Position numbers and translations under genes: made by a program
Part shown: positions 25,197 to 32,930 of the stretch, piece after piece
Position numbering within the stretch: position 1 is the stretch's first letter
How the letters are laid out: the number at the start of each line of letters is the position of its first letter
Notes under the pieces: model-generated
What the model was told of the DNA's origin: nothing
Database searches by the model: none
The model's input: only the letters and a program-made list of their open reading frames with translations
Assembly (NCBI RefSeq): GCF_014650915.1
Contig: NZ_BMVW01000006.1
Coordinates: forward strand, 263,811-327,810
Source: Streptomyces poonensis
GTDB taxonomy: Bacteria; Actinomycetota; Actinomycetes; Streptomycetales; Streptomycetaceae
Length of the DNA: 64,000 bases
Direction of reading: 5' to 3'

Positions 25197-25273
25197 GCCG
25201 CTTTAGCTCAGATGGCCAGAGCAACGCACTCGTAATGCGTAGGTCTCGGGTTCGAATCCCGAAAGCGGCTCCA
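25197..25273 (+). tRNA. tRNA-Thr (anticodon CGU)
   Basis: A 77-nt cloverleaf. The acceptor GCCGCTT pairs with AAGCGGC. The D-arm is TAGCTCAGATGGCCAGAGCA; the anticodon stem-loop is CGCA-CTCGTAA-TGCG with anticodon CGT (reads ACG). The T-arm is TCGGGTTCGAATCCCGA. The discriminator is T, and CCA is encoded. It is the only RNA gene recognised here. tRNA-Thr genes are common attachment sites, but no integrase or displaced copy of the 3' end was seen. Confidence 0.97.
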
Positions 25274-25275
25274 TG

Positions 25276-25310
25276 AGAGGCCAGGTCACGTGATACGTGT
25301 CCTGGCCTCT
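25276..25310 (+). terminator. Terminator after tRNA-Thr
   Basis: AGAGGCCAGG pairs with CCTGGCCTCT (10 bp) around a 15-base loop that itself contains ACGT/ACGT. It starts 3 bases after the encoded CCA. Confidence 0.85.
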
Positions 25311-25438
25311 GGCTGTTGTGGGCCGCCCCCGGGCGGGCCCGGGCATGCCGATGTGCGGGCCCGGGCAAGCGACGTGCGACTGTGATCCGTATGTGATCGC
25401 CGCCCCGTAGCCTCCGCTTGATCAGAGGGTGCACGCGA

Positions 25439-26662
25439 GTGCGTCATCGCAGCGCAGGGCCGTACATCACATATCGGCGCGCGGCGATACCGGCAGTGGT
25501 CGGCGGGGTACTGATCCCGGTGCTGTTGTGGTGGGCGGGAGCGAGTGCGCAGGCGCTGCACCTGCAGGGTGCCGTCGACCTGCTCGGCGGCCGGACCACT
25601 GCCGAGCTCGAGCACTGGCTCGTCCCCTGGTCGTACGATCCGCCGGACTCGCTCCGGTTCAGCGCCGGGAGCAGTGACACGGCCGGGAGTGACGGCAGCC
25701 GGTACGGCGAGCTCTACCGCACCGCTCTGCAGATCAGGTTCGTCGCGGTCTTCGCCTTCTTCGTGCCCGGGGCACTGTTCCTGGTCCGCAGGCTGCCGCC
25801 GGTGCGCGGCCGGACGCCTGCCGCGCTGCTCGCGGTGTGGGCCTGGGGCCTGGTGGCCGGGACCCTGGCGGTGGCCGTCTCCGCGCCGTGGCTGATCGCC
25901 TCGCAGGGCGGCAGTTACTGCTTCCTGCCGCAGCTGGCGTCCATGATCTCCTCCGGGCGGCAGATCCTCGTGGTGGCCGCGCTGGTCGCGGCGGTGGGGG
26001 CGGTGCTCGTGGCACGCGTCACCGCGGAGGGCGCCGGTCCGTTGCCGCGGCGGCCCGTTCCGGCGCCTGCCGCCCGGCCGGCCGCAACCGCCGGGACCGC
26101 GGTGATCGCACTGTCCTCGGTCGTCCTGTCGTACCAGTCGAACGCCGCCGCTCTCCAGACGGCCTTCACGGGCAGCGGAGTGTTCGCCGAACCGGGCGAC
26201 CTGCTGCGCCAATGGCTGCTGCTCGGCGCCTGGACGGGCCCGTCCGGCACACCGCTCGGCGACTGGCTCCTGTACCGCAGCGCCGACGTACTGCTGCTCG
26301 CCGTGGTGTGGTGGGCGCTGCGGCTGCTGCCCGGGCTGCTCACCCGAGCCGCTGTGCCGGCGATGGCGGTCGGCGCGGTCTGTGCGACCGTGATCGGGCT
26401 GCTGGCGAGCCAGCTGCTGCGGGTGGTGACGGACGGGACGGGCATGCGCTGGGGACTGCTGCATCTGTCCGCCGTCCTGGGCGGCGGCGTTCCGGCCGCC
26501 CTGACCTTCGGACTGGTGGCGGGAGCCGCGGCTGCCGTGATCCTGCGGCTGACCACGGGCCGCGCGGGAACCGCCGAGGCCGACGCCCGCGCCCAGGACC
26601 CGGCACAGGACCCGGTGCAGGACCCGGATCGGGACCAGGTTCAGGATTTCGCCCGGCCCTAG
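25439..26662 (+). CDS. Multi-pass integral membrane protein of unknown function
   Basis: A 407-residue hypothetical protein with about seven hydrophobic helices (IPAVVGGVLIPVLLWW, VAVFAFFVPGALFLV, ILVVAALVAAVGAVLV, AVPAMAVGAVCATVIGLL). An extracytoplasmic loop holds a Ser/Gly/Asp-rich segment (SAGSSDTAGSDGS). The C-terminus is a hydrophilic DPAQDPVQDPDRDQVQD repeat. GTG 25439 is chosen because GAGGG lies 9 bases upstream; TTG 25418 is in frame. It follows the tRNA terminator and ends with its own terminator, so it is probably monocistronic. No family motif was recognised. Confidence 0.75.
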   Translation: MRHRSAGPYITYRRAAIPAVVGGVLIPVLLWWAGASAQALHLQGAVDLLGGRTTAELEHWLVPWSYDPPDSLRFSAGSSDTAGSDGSRYGELYRTALQIRFVAVFAFFVPGALFLVRRLPPVRGRTPAALLAVWAWGLVAGTLAVAVSAPWLIASQGGSYCFLPQLASMISSGRQILVVAALVAAVGAVLVARVTAEGAGPLPRRPVPAPAARPAATAGTAVIALSSVVLSYQSNAAALQTAFTGSGVFAEPGDLLRQWLLLGAWTGPSGTPLGDWLLYRSADVLLLAVVWWALRLLPGLLTRAAVPAMAVGAVCATVIGLLASQLLRVVTDGTGMRWGLLHLSAVLGGGVPAALTFGLVAGAAAAVILRLTTGRAGTAEADARAQDPAQDPVQDPDRDQVQDFARP

Positions 26663-26699
26663 CAGTACGACGTACGACGAAGCCCTGTGGCACGCACAA

Positions 26700-26732
26700 G
26701 GCCCCGGTCGTTCACCTCAGCCGACCGGGGCC
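26700..26732 (+). terminator. Terminator after the membrane protein gene
   Basis: GGCCCCGGTCG (26700-26710) pairs perfectly with CGACCGGGGCC (26722-26732) around an 11-base loop. Confidence 0.85.
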
Positions 26733-26927
26733 CCGCAGGCCCCGGACCCGGCCGCGGCGGCGACACTCCCCCGAGCAACGCGTCCTACGCGCGCACCGTC
26801 GGGCCAGATCCGATGAAGTGATCACATCAGACGGCACCAACGGATCGCTAACATGTGGCCAACGGGCGGCGCGAAGTCGTCGTGGAGCACGGCCCGGAGG
26901 CCGGGCGGAGGGACGACAGGCGGTGCT

Positions 26928-29900
26928 ATGCGGTACGGGCTGCGGTTCGGACTGCTGGGTTCGCCGGTGCTGTACGACGCCGACGGCGGCGTACGGCCGA
27001 TCGGCAGCGGCAAGATGCGTGCCCTGCTCGTCGCGCTGCTGCTGGAGCCCGGCCGGTCCGTTTCGGTCGAGTCGCTCAAGGACGCGCTGTGGGGCGGTGC
27101 GCCCCCGCCGTCCGCGCACGCCTCGCTGCAGAACCATGTGACCAGGCTGCGGCGGCTGTTGGACGATCCGGAGCGGCTGCGTGCCGTTCCGCCCGGGTAT
27201 CTGCTGCGGGTCGGCGAGGGCGAGTTGGACGTCCGGGTCTTCGAGACACACGTGTCGGCCGCGCGCTCCGCGCACGCGGACCGGGACTGGGCGGGTACCG
27301 TGCGCGAGGCCGCCGCCGCGCTCGCGCTGTGGCGGGGGACGCCGCTCGGCGCGCTGCCGCAGGGCTTCGGTGGTCACGCCTTCGTCCAGCGGCTGGAGGA
27401 GGCGCGGCTGCTGCTCCTGGAGTGGCGGTACGAGGCGGAACTCGGCCTCGCCCAGGGTGCCGGGGGCGCGGGTGCCGCCCTGGCCTCGGGCGCGCTCGCA
27501 GATGCTCCGGCCGCCGGACCCGCCCGGCTGGCCGCGCTCGCCCCCGAGTTGGCCGCGCTCGTGGCCGAGCATCCCCTGCGGGAGGCCTTCCACCGGCTGC
27601 TCATGCTGGTGCTGCACCACACCGGACGCCAGGCCGAGGCACTGGCCGTGCACCGCGATCTGCGCGCCCGGCTGGTCGAGGAACTCGGCGTGGAACCGGG
27701 GGCGGCGGTACGCGACGCGCATCTGGAGATCCTCCAGGAGGAGCCCGCCGGAAGGCTCACCGGCAGGGCACCCGACAGTTCTGACGGCCCCCATGGCGCC
27801 GCGAGCAGTGGCGTCGGTACGGGCACGGCGGGTACCGGCAGTACTGCTGCCACTGCCGGTACCAGCGGTGCCACCAGCTCTGTCGACGCGCCCTCCGGCC
27901 GTCCGCGTCCCGCCCAGCTCCCGGCCGCTCCCGCCCACTTCACCGGCCGCGGCGACACACTCGCCGCCCTGCGCCGCGCTCTGGACACCGGTCTGTCCCC
28001 GGCCGACCGTTCCCCTGCGGTGGCCGTCGTCAGCGGCATGGCGGGCGTCGGCAAGAGCGCCGTCGCCCTGCAGGCGGCCCATGAGCTGGCGGATCGCTTT
28101 CCCGACGGCCAGCTGTACGTCCATCTGCACGGTGCCACGCCCGGTATGACCCCCGTCAGCCCGCACCAGGCCCTCACCGCACTGCTGCGCGACCTCGGTA
28201 CCGAGCCGCGCCAGATCCCCGAACACCCGGACGCGGCGGCCGCGTTGCTCCGTTCCACGCTCGCGCCGACCCGCACGCTCATGGTGTTCGACGATGCCGC
28301 GAACGCCGCGCAGGTACGGCCGCTGCTGCCCGCGGGCGCCGGATGCGCCGTGATCGTGACCAGCCGGTCCCCGCTCACCGCGCTGGACGGCGCCCACCGC
28401 TTCCCGCTCACGCCGCTGTCGGACGAGGACAGCGCGGCGTTACTGCGCGCGGTCTCCGGCCGCGACGGGCTCGACGGCGCCCACCCGCTCGTCGAGCTCG
28501 CCGGCCGTCTCCCGCTCGCGCTGCGGATCGTGGCGGCACGCCTCGCCGCGCGCCGTGCGCTCAGCCCGGACGCCCTCGCCGGGCAACTGGCCGCTACGGA
28601 GGGGCGGTTGCACCACCTGGAGTACGACGATCTGAGCGTGCGCCGGTCCCTCGCGGTGGCGCACGAGGCCCTGCGCGCCTCCGACCGCGAGGCCGACCGC
28701 GACGCGGCACTCGCCCTGCACCGCATCGGGGCGCTCGACCTGCCCGCGTACGGCGCACCGCTCGTCGCCCGTCTCACCGGCACCGACGAACGGCGTGCCG
28801 AGGCCGCTCTCGACCGGCTCGTCGACGTGGCGCTGCTGGAGGAGACGGCGTACGGCCGGTACGCACCGCACGATCTGGTACGGGACTTCGCCCGCGAGCT
28901 CTCCGCCGACGGCAGTGACGCCAGTGACGCCTGCGATGCCTGTGATGACAGCTGTGCCAGTGGTGGAAGCGACGGCGGCGCGGGCAGTGACGGCAGCGGG
29001 GGCAGTACCGGCACCGAGCGCGGTGGTGCCGTCGCGGACGCGCTGCGCTGGTACGCCGACCGTGCGCGCCAGAGTCTGATCGCGCTTCTGCCGCCCGGAT
29101 ACGAGCGTGAGGAACGGCTGCGGCCGACGGCCGGTGAGTCGGCCCCGGTCGACACCCGCCCGTTCCCCTCCGCGGAGGCGGCCTTCGCCTGGGGCGACCG
29201 TGAACTGCCCAACATCGTCGCCCTCGTGGAGCGCTGCGTACGGCCGGGCGCGACCGGCATCGCCGCAGGGGCGGTGGCCGGGACAGCAGCCGGTACGGCC
29301 GGCGGGATGAACGACGGTACCGCCGATGGGACGGCCGCGGCCGCCACCCCCTTGGCGCTGGTGCCCGTGCTGGTCCGCCAGCTCTTCCCGTACCTGCAGC
29401 GCAGCGGACGTCTCGCCGAGCTGGACGTGCTGGGGCGGATCGCGCTGGACGTGGCCCGGTCGGTGGGGGACGACGCGGCCGAGGCGTTCGCCCTCACCGA
29501 CCGGGCGGGGCTGCACTTCATGTCGGGCCGGCTCACGGAGGCCCTCGCCCTGAACGACCTGGGGCTCGAACTGTGGCGCGGGCTCGGTGCCGTCTCGTGC
29601 ATCCGGCGCTGTCTGAACAACCGGGGCCTGCTGCTGGAGAGCCTCGGCCGGTACGAGGAGAGCGAGGAGACGCTGCGCCAGAGCCTGGAGCTGTCGCGGC
29701 AGCTGGGCGATCCGTACGGCCAGGCCGTCACCTTCAGCCATCTCGGCAACCTGCTCAAGCACACCGACGCGCGAGCCGCCATCGTGCACCACCAGCGCAG
29801 TCTGGCGCTCGGCGAGGTCGCCGACAGCGTCCTCGTACGGCACACCGCACACTGCAACATCGGATACGCCCACCTCCGGCTCGGTGAACCGGACCGGGCC

Positions 29901-30230
29901 GTGCAGAGTTTCGAGCAGGCCCTCGCGATCCTCGGTGACGACGAGGACTGGGGCGGCGAGTCCCAGACCCGGCTCGGGCTCGTACGCGCCCTGCGCGCAC
30001 TGGACCGCACCGAACGCGCCTTCGACGAGTGCGGCCGGCTGCTGGAGCTCGCCGAACGGCGGGCCGACCAGTACATGGAGGGTCTCGCCAGGCACCAGCG
30101 GGGCCTGTTGCTGGCGGACGAAGGGTGCTCCGACGAGGCGTACGCGGAGTGGGAGGCGGCGCTGCGGGTCCTCGACGGCACGGACTCGCCGGTGGCGGGG
30201 AAGCTGCGGAACCTGCTGGCGGACCGCTGA
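26928..30230 (+). CDS. SARP-family transcriptional regulator (SARP-NB-ARC-TPR, AfsR-like)
   Basis: An 1100-residue pathway or global regulator. The N-terminal OmpR-type winged helix begins MRYGLRFGLLG, with LQNHVTRLRRLL. The BTAD domain runs to ~residue 270. An NB-ARC ATPase has Walker A GMAGVGKS at 370-377 and LMVFDDAAN. TPR helices fill the C-terminal third (SIRRC-like repeats around LNNRGLLLESLGRYEE). Three long Gly/Thr/Ala or Asp/Ser low-complexity insertions (near residues 285-325, 660-700 and 785-810) separate the domains. A TTA codon at 28440-28442 (Leu505) implies dependence on the bldA tRNA. ATG 26928 follows GGAGGGACGACAGG. No biosynthetic cluster adjoins it. Confidence 0.9.
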   Translation: MRYGLRFGLLGSPVLYDADGGVRPIGSGKMRALLVALLLEPGRSVSVESLKDALWGGAPPPSAHASLQNHVTRLRRLLDDPERLRAVPPGYLLRVGEGELDVRVFETHVSAARSAHADRDWAGTVREAAAALALWRGTPLGALPQGFGGHAFVQRLEEARLLLLEWRYEAELGLAQGAGGAGAALASGALADAPAAGPARLAALAPELAALVAEHPLREAFHRLLMLVLHHTGRQAEALAVHRDLRARLVEELGVEPGAAVRDAHLEILQEEPAGRLTGRAPDSSDGPHGAASSGVGTGTAGTGSTAATAGTSGATSSVDAPSGRPRPAQLPAAPAHFTGRGDTLAALRRALDTGLSPADRSPAVAVVSGMAGVGKSAVALQAAHELADRFPDGQLYVHLHGATPGMTPVSPHQALTALLRDLGTEPRQIPEHPDAAAALLRSTLAPTRTLMVFDDAANAAQVRPLLPAGAGCAVIVTSRSPLTALDGAHRFPLTPLSDEDSAALLRAVSGRDGLDGAHPLVELAGRLPLALRIVAARLAARRALSPDALAGQLAATEGRLHHLEYDDLSVRRSLAVAHEALRASDREADRDAALALHRIGALDLPAYGAPLVARLTGTDERRAEAALDRLVDVALLEETAYGRYAPHDLVRDFARELSADGSDASDACDACDDSCASGGSDGGAGSDGSGGSTGTERGGAVADALRWYADRARQSLIALLPPGYEREERLRPTAGESAPVDTRPFPSAEAAFAWGDRELPNIVALVERCVRPGATGIAAGAVAGTAAGTAGGMNDGTADGTAAAATPLALVPVLVRQLFPYLQRSGRLAELDVLGRIALDVARSVGDDAAEAFALTDRAGLHFMSGRLTEALALNDLGLELWRGLGAVSCIRRCLNNRGLLLESLGRYEESEETLRQSLELSRQLGDPYGQAVTFSHLGNLLKHTDARAAIVHHQRSLALGEVADSVLVRHTAHCNIGYAHLRLGEPDRAVQSFEQALAILGDDEDWGGESQTRLGLVRALRALDRTERAFDECGRLLELAERRADQYMEGLARHQRGLLLADEGCSDEAYAEWEAALRVLDGTDSPVAGKLRNLLADR

Positions 30231-30257
30231 GCAGGTGCGCGAGCACCCTCACCACCC

Positions 30258-31979
30258 TCACTTCGCGTCGGCATAGCACTCCACCACCGCCGTCGTGAAC
30301 GGGAAGCGCACCGGTGTCCGGCCGAACGTGAGGTGTCCCGCCAGATCGGCCGCCTCCCGGATCGCCGCGACGACCGCCTGGGCCTCCTCCTCCGGGCAGT
30401 GCACGATCACCTCGTCGTGCTGGAAGAAGACCAGTTCGGCCGCCATGTCCGCCAGTGTGCGGCGCAGGGCGGCGAGGAGGAGCAGCGCCCAGTCGGCGGC
30501 GCTCCCCTGGACGACGAAGTTACGGGCGAAGCGGCCCCGGGCGCGGGAGTCGGTGGACGCGTATCCGGGCGTCCAGTCCTGGTCGGTGCCGGAGTCGGCG
30601 CCCACGGAAGCCCGCGCGGGCTCGTCCTGCGGGATGCCCGCTTCCTCCGCCGCGGCCTCGGCCGCGGCTCCGGCCGCCGGCGGGCTCGTACGGCCCAGCC
30701 AGGTCCGTACGAGCCGGCCCTCCTCGCCCGCGCGGGCCGCGTCGTCCACGTACGCGACGGCCCGGGGGAAGCGGCGGCGGAGTGCCGCGAGGTTCTTGAG
30801 GCCGTCACCGGAGGTCTGCCCGTAGACCGCGCCGAGCACGGCGAGCTTCGCCTGCGCGCGGTCGCCGGCGAACGCCCGGTCGGACACCTCCTGATACAGG
30901 TCGGTGGCGCGGCTCGCCACCTCCATCAGGCCGGGGTCGCGGGAGATCGCCGCCAGCACGCGCGGTTCCATCTGGTCGGCGTCGGCCACGACGAGCCGCC
31001 AGCCGGGGGCGGCGACGCAGGCGCGGCGGATCACCTTGGGGATCTGCAGGGCGCCCCCGCCATTGGTGACCCAGCGGCCGGTGACCGTGCCGCCCGCGAG
31101 GAACTCGGGCCGGAACCGGCCCTCCCGCACCCAGTCCTGGAGCCATGACCAGCCGTGGGCGACCCAGATGCGGTACAGCTTCTTGTACTCCAGCAAGGGC
31201 CGTACGGCGGGATGGTCGACGGACTCGAGCTCCCAGCGGCGCGTGGACCTGACCTTGATCCCGGCCTGGGCGAAGGCCTTGACGACATCCGCGGGCAGGT
31301 CGGGCCGTACGCGCCGGCCGAACGCCTGGGACACCTCGTCGGCGAGCTCGGCCAGCCGCCGGGGCTCACCGCCGCCCGCGTACCGCTCGCCGAGGAGTTC
31401 GTGCAGGACCCGGCGGTGCACGTCGGGGCTCCAGGGCAGGCCGGCGTGGTTCATCTCGGCGGCGACCAGCATGCCGGCCGACTCGGCGGCGGTGAGCAGG
31501 CGCATGCGGCCGGGGTGGGCGGTGGCGTCGTGCCGCCGCTGCTGGTCCGCGTACACCTCGACGAGGTCCGTGAGGGGGACGTGGACGGGGCGGGGCTCGA
31601 AGAGCGGGGCCTGGGCGCCCGGCTCGGCGGCGCGCTGGGGCGGGTCCGGGGGGACCGGGGCGCCGCGGAGGCGGGCGAGCGCCGCGGCGGCCGAACGGGG
31701 TTCGCCGTGCCGTCCCTCATGGCCGAGCAGCAGGTTCTCGGCGACATCGATGTCGTAGCACCGCTCCACGCGCACCCCCGCGGCGATCAGGCGCGGATAC
31801 GTCGCCGCGGTCGCCCGCCACACCCAGCGGGCGACCCGCGGCCGGCTCCGGACGGCGGTGACCGGGTCCGGCTCGTGCCGTACGGGTCCCGCGAGCAGCC
31901 CGTCGGGGCCGAGGGGGGCGATGTACGCGCCTCCGTCCTCGGCCTCCGCGAGAGCCCAGCGAGCCCAGTGGTCGGTCAT
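30258..31979 (-). CDS. PolA-type DNA polymerase (bifunctional 3'-5' exonuclease/polymerase family)
   Basis: A 573-residue family A polymerase, shorter than Pol I (~900) and lacking the 5' nuclease. Motif A is VVADADQMEPRVLA (DYSQIELR in Pol I). Motif B is KLAVLGAVYGQTSG with the Lys and Tyr-Gly retained. Motif C is FFQHDEVIVH with the catalytic His-Asp-Glu. The N-terminal ~190 residues are a degenerate exonuclease-like region. ATG 31979 is leaderless-like: CACACT ends 8 bases upstream. Actinobacteria carry such an accessory polymerase; a role in repair is inferred. An Ala/Glu-rich insertion (AAGAAAEAAAEEAG) lies between motifs B and C. Confidence 0.9.
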   Translation of the reverse strand: MTDHWARWALAEAEDGGAYIAPLGPDGLLAGPVRHEPDPVTAVRSRPRVARWVWRATAATYPRLIAAGVRVERCYDIDVAENLLLGHEGRHGEPRSAAAALARLRGAPVPPDPPQRAAEPGAQAPLFEPRPVHVPLTDLVEVYADQQRRHDATAHPGRMRLLTAAESAGMLVAAEMNHAGLPWSPDVHRRVLHELLGERYAGGGEPRRLAELADEVSQAFGRRVRPDLPADVVKAFAQAGIKVRSTRRWELESVDHPAVRPLLEYKKLYRIWVAHGWSWLQDWVREGRFRPEFLAGGTVTGRWVTNGGGALQIPKVIRRACVAAPGWRLVVADADQMEPRVLAAISRDPGLMEVASRATDLYQEVSDRAFAGDRAQAKLAVLGAVYGQTSGDGLKNLAALRRRFPRAVAYVDDAARAGEEGRLVRTWLGRTSPPAAGAAAEAAAEEAGIPQDEPARASVGADSGTDQDWTPGYASTDSRARGRFARNFVVQGSAADWALLLLAALRRTLADMAAELVFFQHDEVIVHCPEEEAQAVVAAIREAADLAGHLTFGRTPVRFPFTTAVVECYADAK

Positions 31980-32062
31980 GGGTGCGAGTGTGACAGGGGG
32001 GTCTGACAACGGGCCCGCGCTCACCCCGCACCCCCGGCCTTCCCCCACTCGGCTCCGGCCGC

Positions 32063-32836
32063 TTACACGTCCGTGTCCTCCGTGTCCTCCGTGTCCTCCG
32101 TGTCCTCCGTGTCTTTCGTGTCCCCCGTGATCGCCCGCAGCTCCTGTGCCACGTTCGCCTCCGTCGCGTCCTTCCTCACGCCCAGCCCGCTGAGCACCCC
32201 GTCCCCGTTCTCGAACTCCAGCAGGGCGAGGAGGATGTGCTCGGTGCCGATGTAGTTGTGGCCGAGCCGGAGGGCCTCGCGGAAGGTGAGTTCGAGGACC
32301 TTCTTGGCGTCCGCGCCGTAGGGGAGGAGCTCGGGCACGTCGGCGGACGCCGGAGGCAGTGCGGCCGTCGCCGCGGCGCGGACCTCCTCCAGGGTGACCC
32401 CCTGGGCGGTGATCGCCTTGGCCCCGAGGCCCTCGGGCTCGCTGAGGAGGCCCAGTACGAGGTGTGCGGGAAGGCCCTCGGTGTTTCCCGCCGCCTTGGC
32501 CTCGTTGTGCGCGGTGACCACCACGTTGCGGGCCCGAGGGGTGTAGCGGCTGAAACCCTGGCTGGGGTCGAGGTCGGCCTCGGCCTTCGGCACGAAGCGC
32601 TTCTGGGCCGCCTGCCGGGTGACCCCCATGCTCCTGCCGATCTCGGTCCAGGACGCGCCCGAACGCCGGGCCTGGTCGACGAAGTGGCCGATCAGGTGGT
32701 CGGCCACGTCACCGAGGTGGTCCGCGGCGATCACCGCGTCCTCGAGCTGGTCGAGGGGCTGGGGGTGGACCTTCTTGATGGCTTCGATCAGGTCGTCGAG
32801 GCGAATGGACGCCGTGACCAAGGGGTTCGTCGTCAT
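32063..32836 (-). CDS. HTH and ClpN-domain protein
   Basis: A 257-residue protein. An N-terminal helical region contains a helix-turn-helix, ASWTEIGRSMGVTRQAAQKR, followed by two Clp N-terminal (Clp_N) repeats, e.g. YTPRARNVVVTAHNEA and ELTFREALRLGHNYIGTEHILLAL. No AAA+ ATPase domain is present, so it is not a chaperone; it could be a regulator or adaptor that senses Clp substrates. The last ~20 residues are DTEDTED repeats. Its start codon lies 2 bp inside two 17-bp palindromes that probably serve as its operator. Confidence 0.85.
   Translation of the reverse strand: MTTNPLVTASIRLDDLIEAIKKVHPQPLDQLEDAVIAADHLGDVADHLIGHFVDQARRSGASWTEIGRSMGVTRQAAQKRFVPKAEADLDPSQGFSRYTPRARNVVVTAHNEAKAAGNTEGLPAHLVLGLLSEPEGLGAKAITAQGVTLEEVRAAATAALPPASADVPELLPYGADAKKVLELTFREALRLGHNYIGTEHILLALLEFENGDGVLSGLGVRKDATEANVAQELRAITGDTKDTEDTEDTEDTEDTDV
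32073..32126 (-). repeat. 9-nt coding microsatellite in the ClpN gene
   Basis: Six consecutive GTGTCCTCC-type units (four identical, then GTGTCTTTC and GTGTCCCCC). On the minus strand they encode DTE/DTK repeats at the C-terminus. Confidence 0.85.
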
Positions 32837-32838
32837 GT

Positions 32839-32855
32839 GTCAACCGTAGGTTGAC
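32839..32855. promoter_or_regulatory. 17-bp palindrome, proximal operator
   Basis: GTCAACC-GTA-GGTTGAC, a perfect 7-bp dyad ending 2 bp from the ATG of the HTH-ClpN gene. It matches the second palindrome 28 bp away (centre to centre). Confidence 0.75.
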
Positions 32856-32866
32856 GCTGGGGGGTC

Positions 32867-32883
32867 GTCAACCCCGAGTTGAC
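32867..32883. promoter_or_regulatory. 17-bp palindrome, distal operator
   Basis: GTCAAC-CCCGA-GTTGAC, with the same half-sites as the proximal dyad. It lies in the divergent region between the HTH-ClpN gene and the DUF2786 gene, near both promoters. Confidence 0.75.
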
Positions 32884-32930
32884 AGCCGAACGCTTTTCGA
32901 TGCCGGACGGCGGCATGTCACGATCGACGC

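Noticed and set aside
25197..25310. Integrated mobile element at tRNA-Thr
   Set aside because: No integrase, no second copy of the tRNA 3' end and no composition change was seen.
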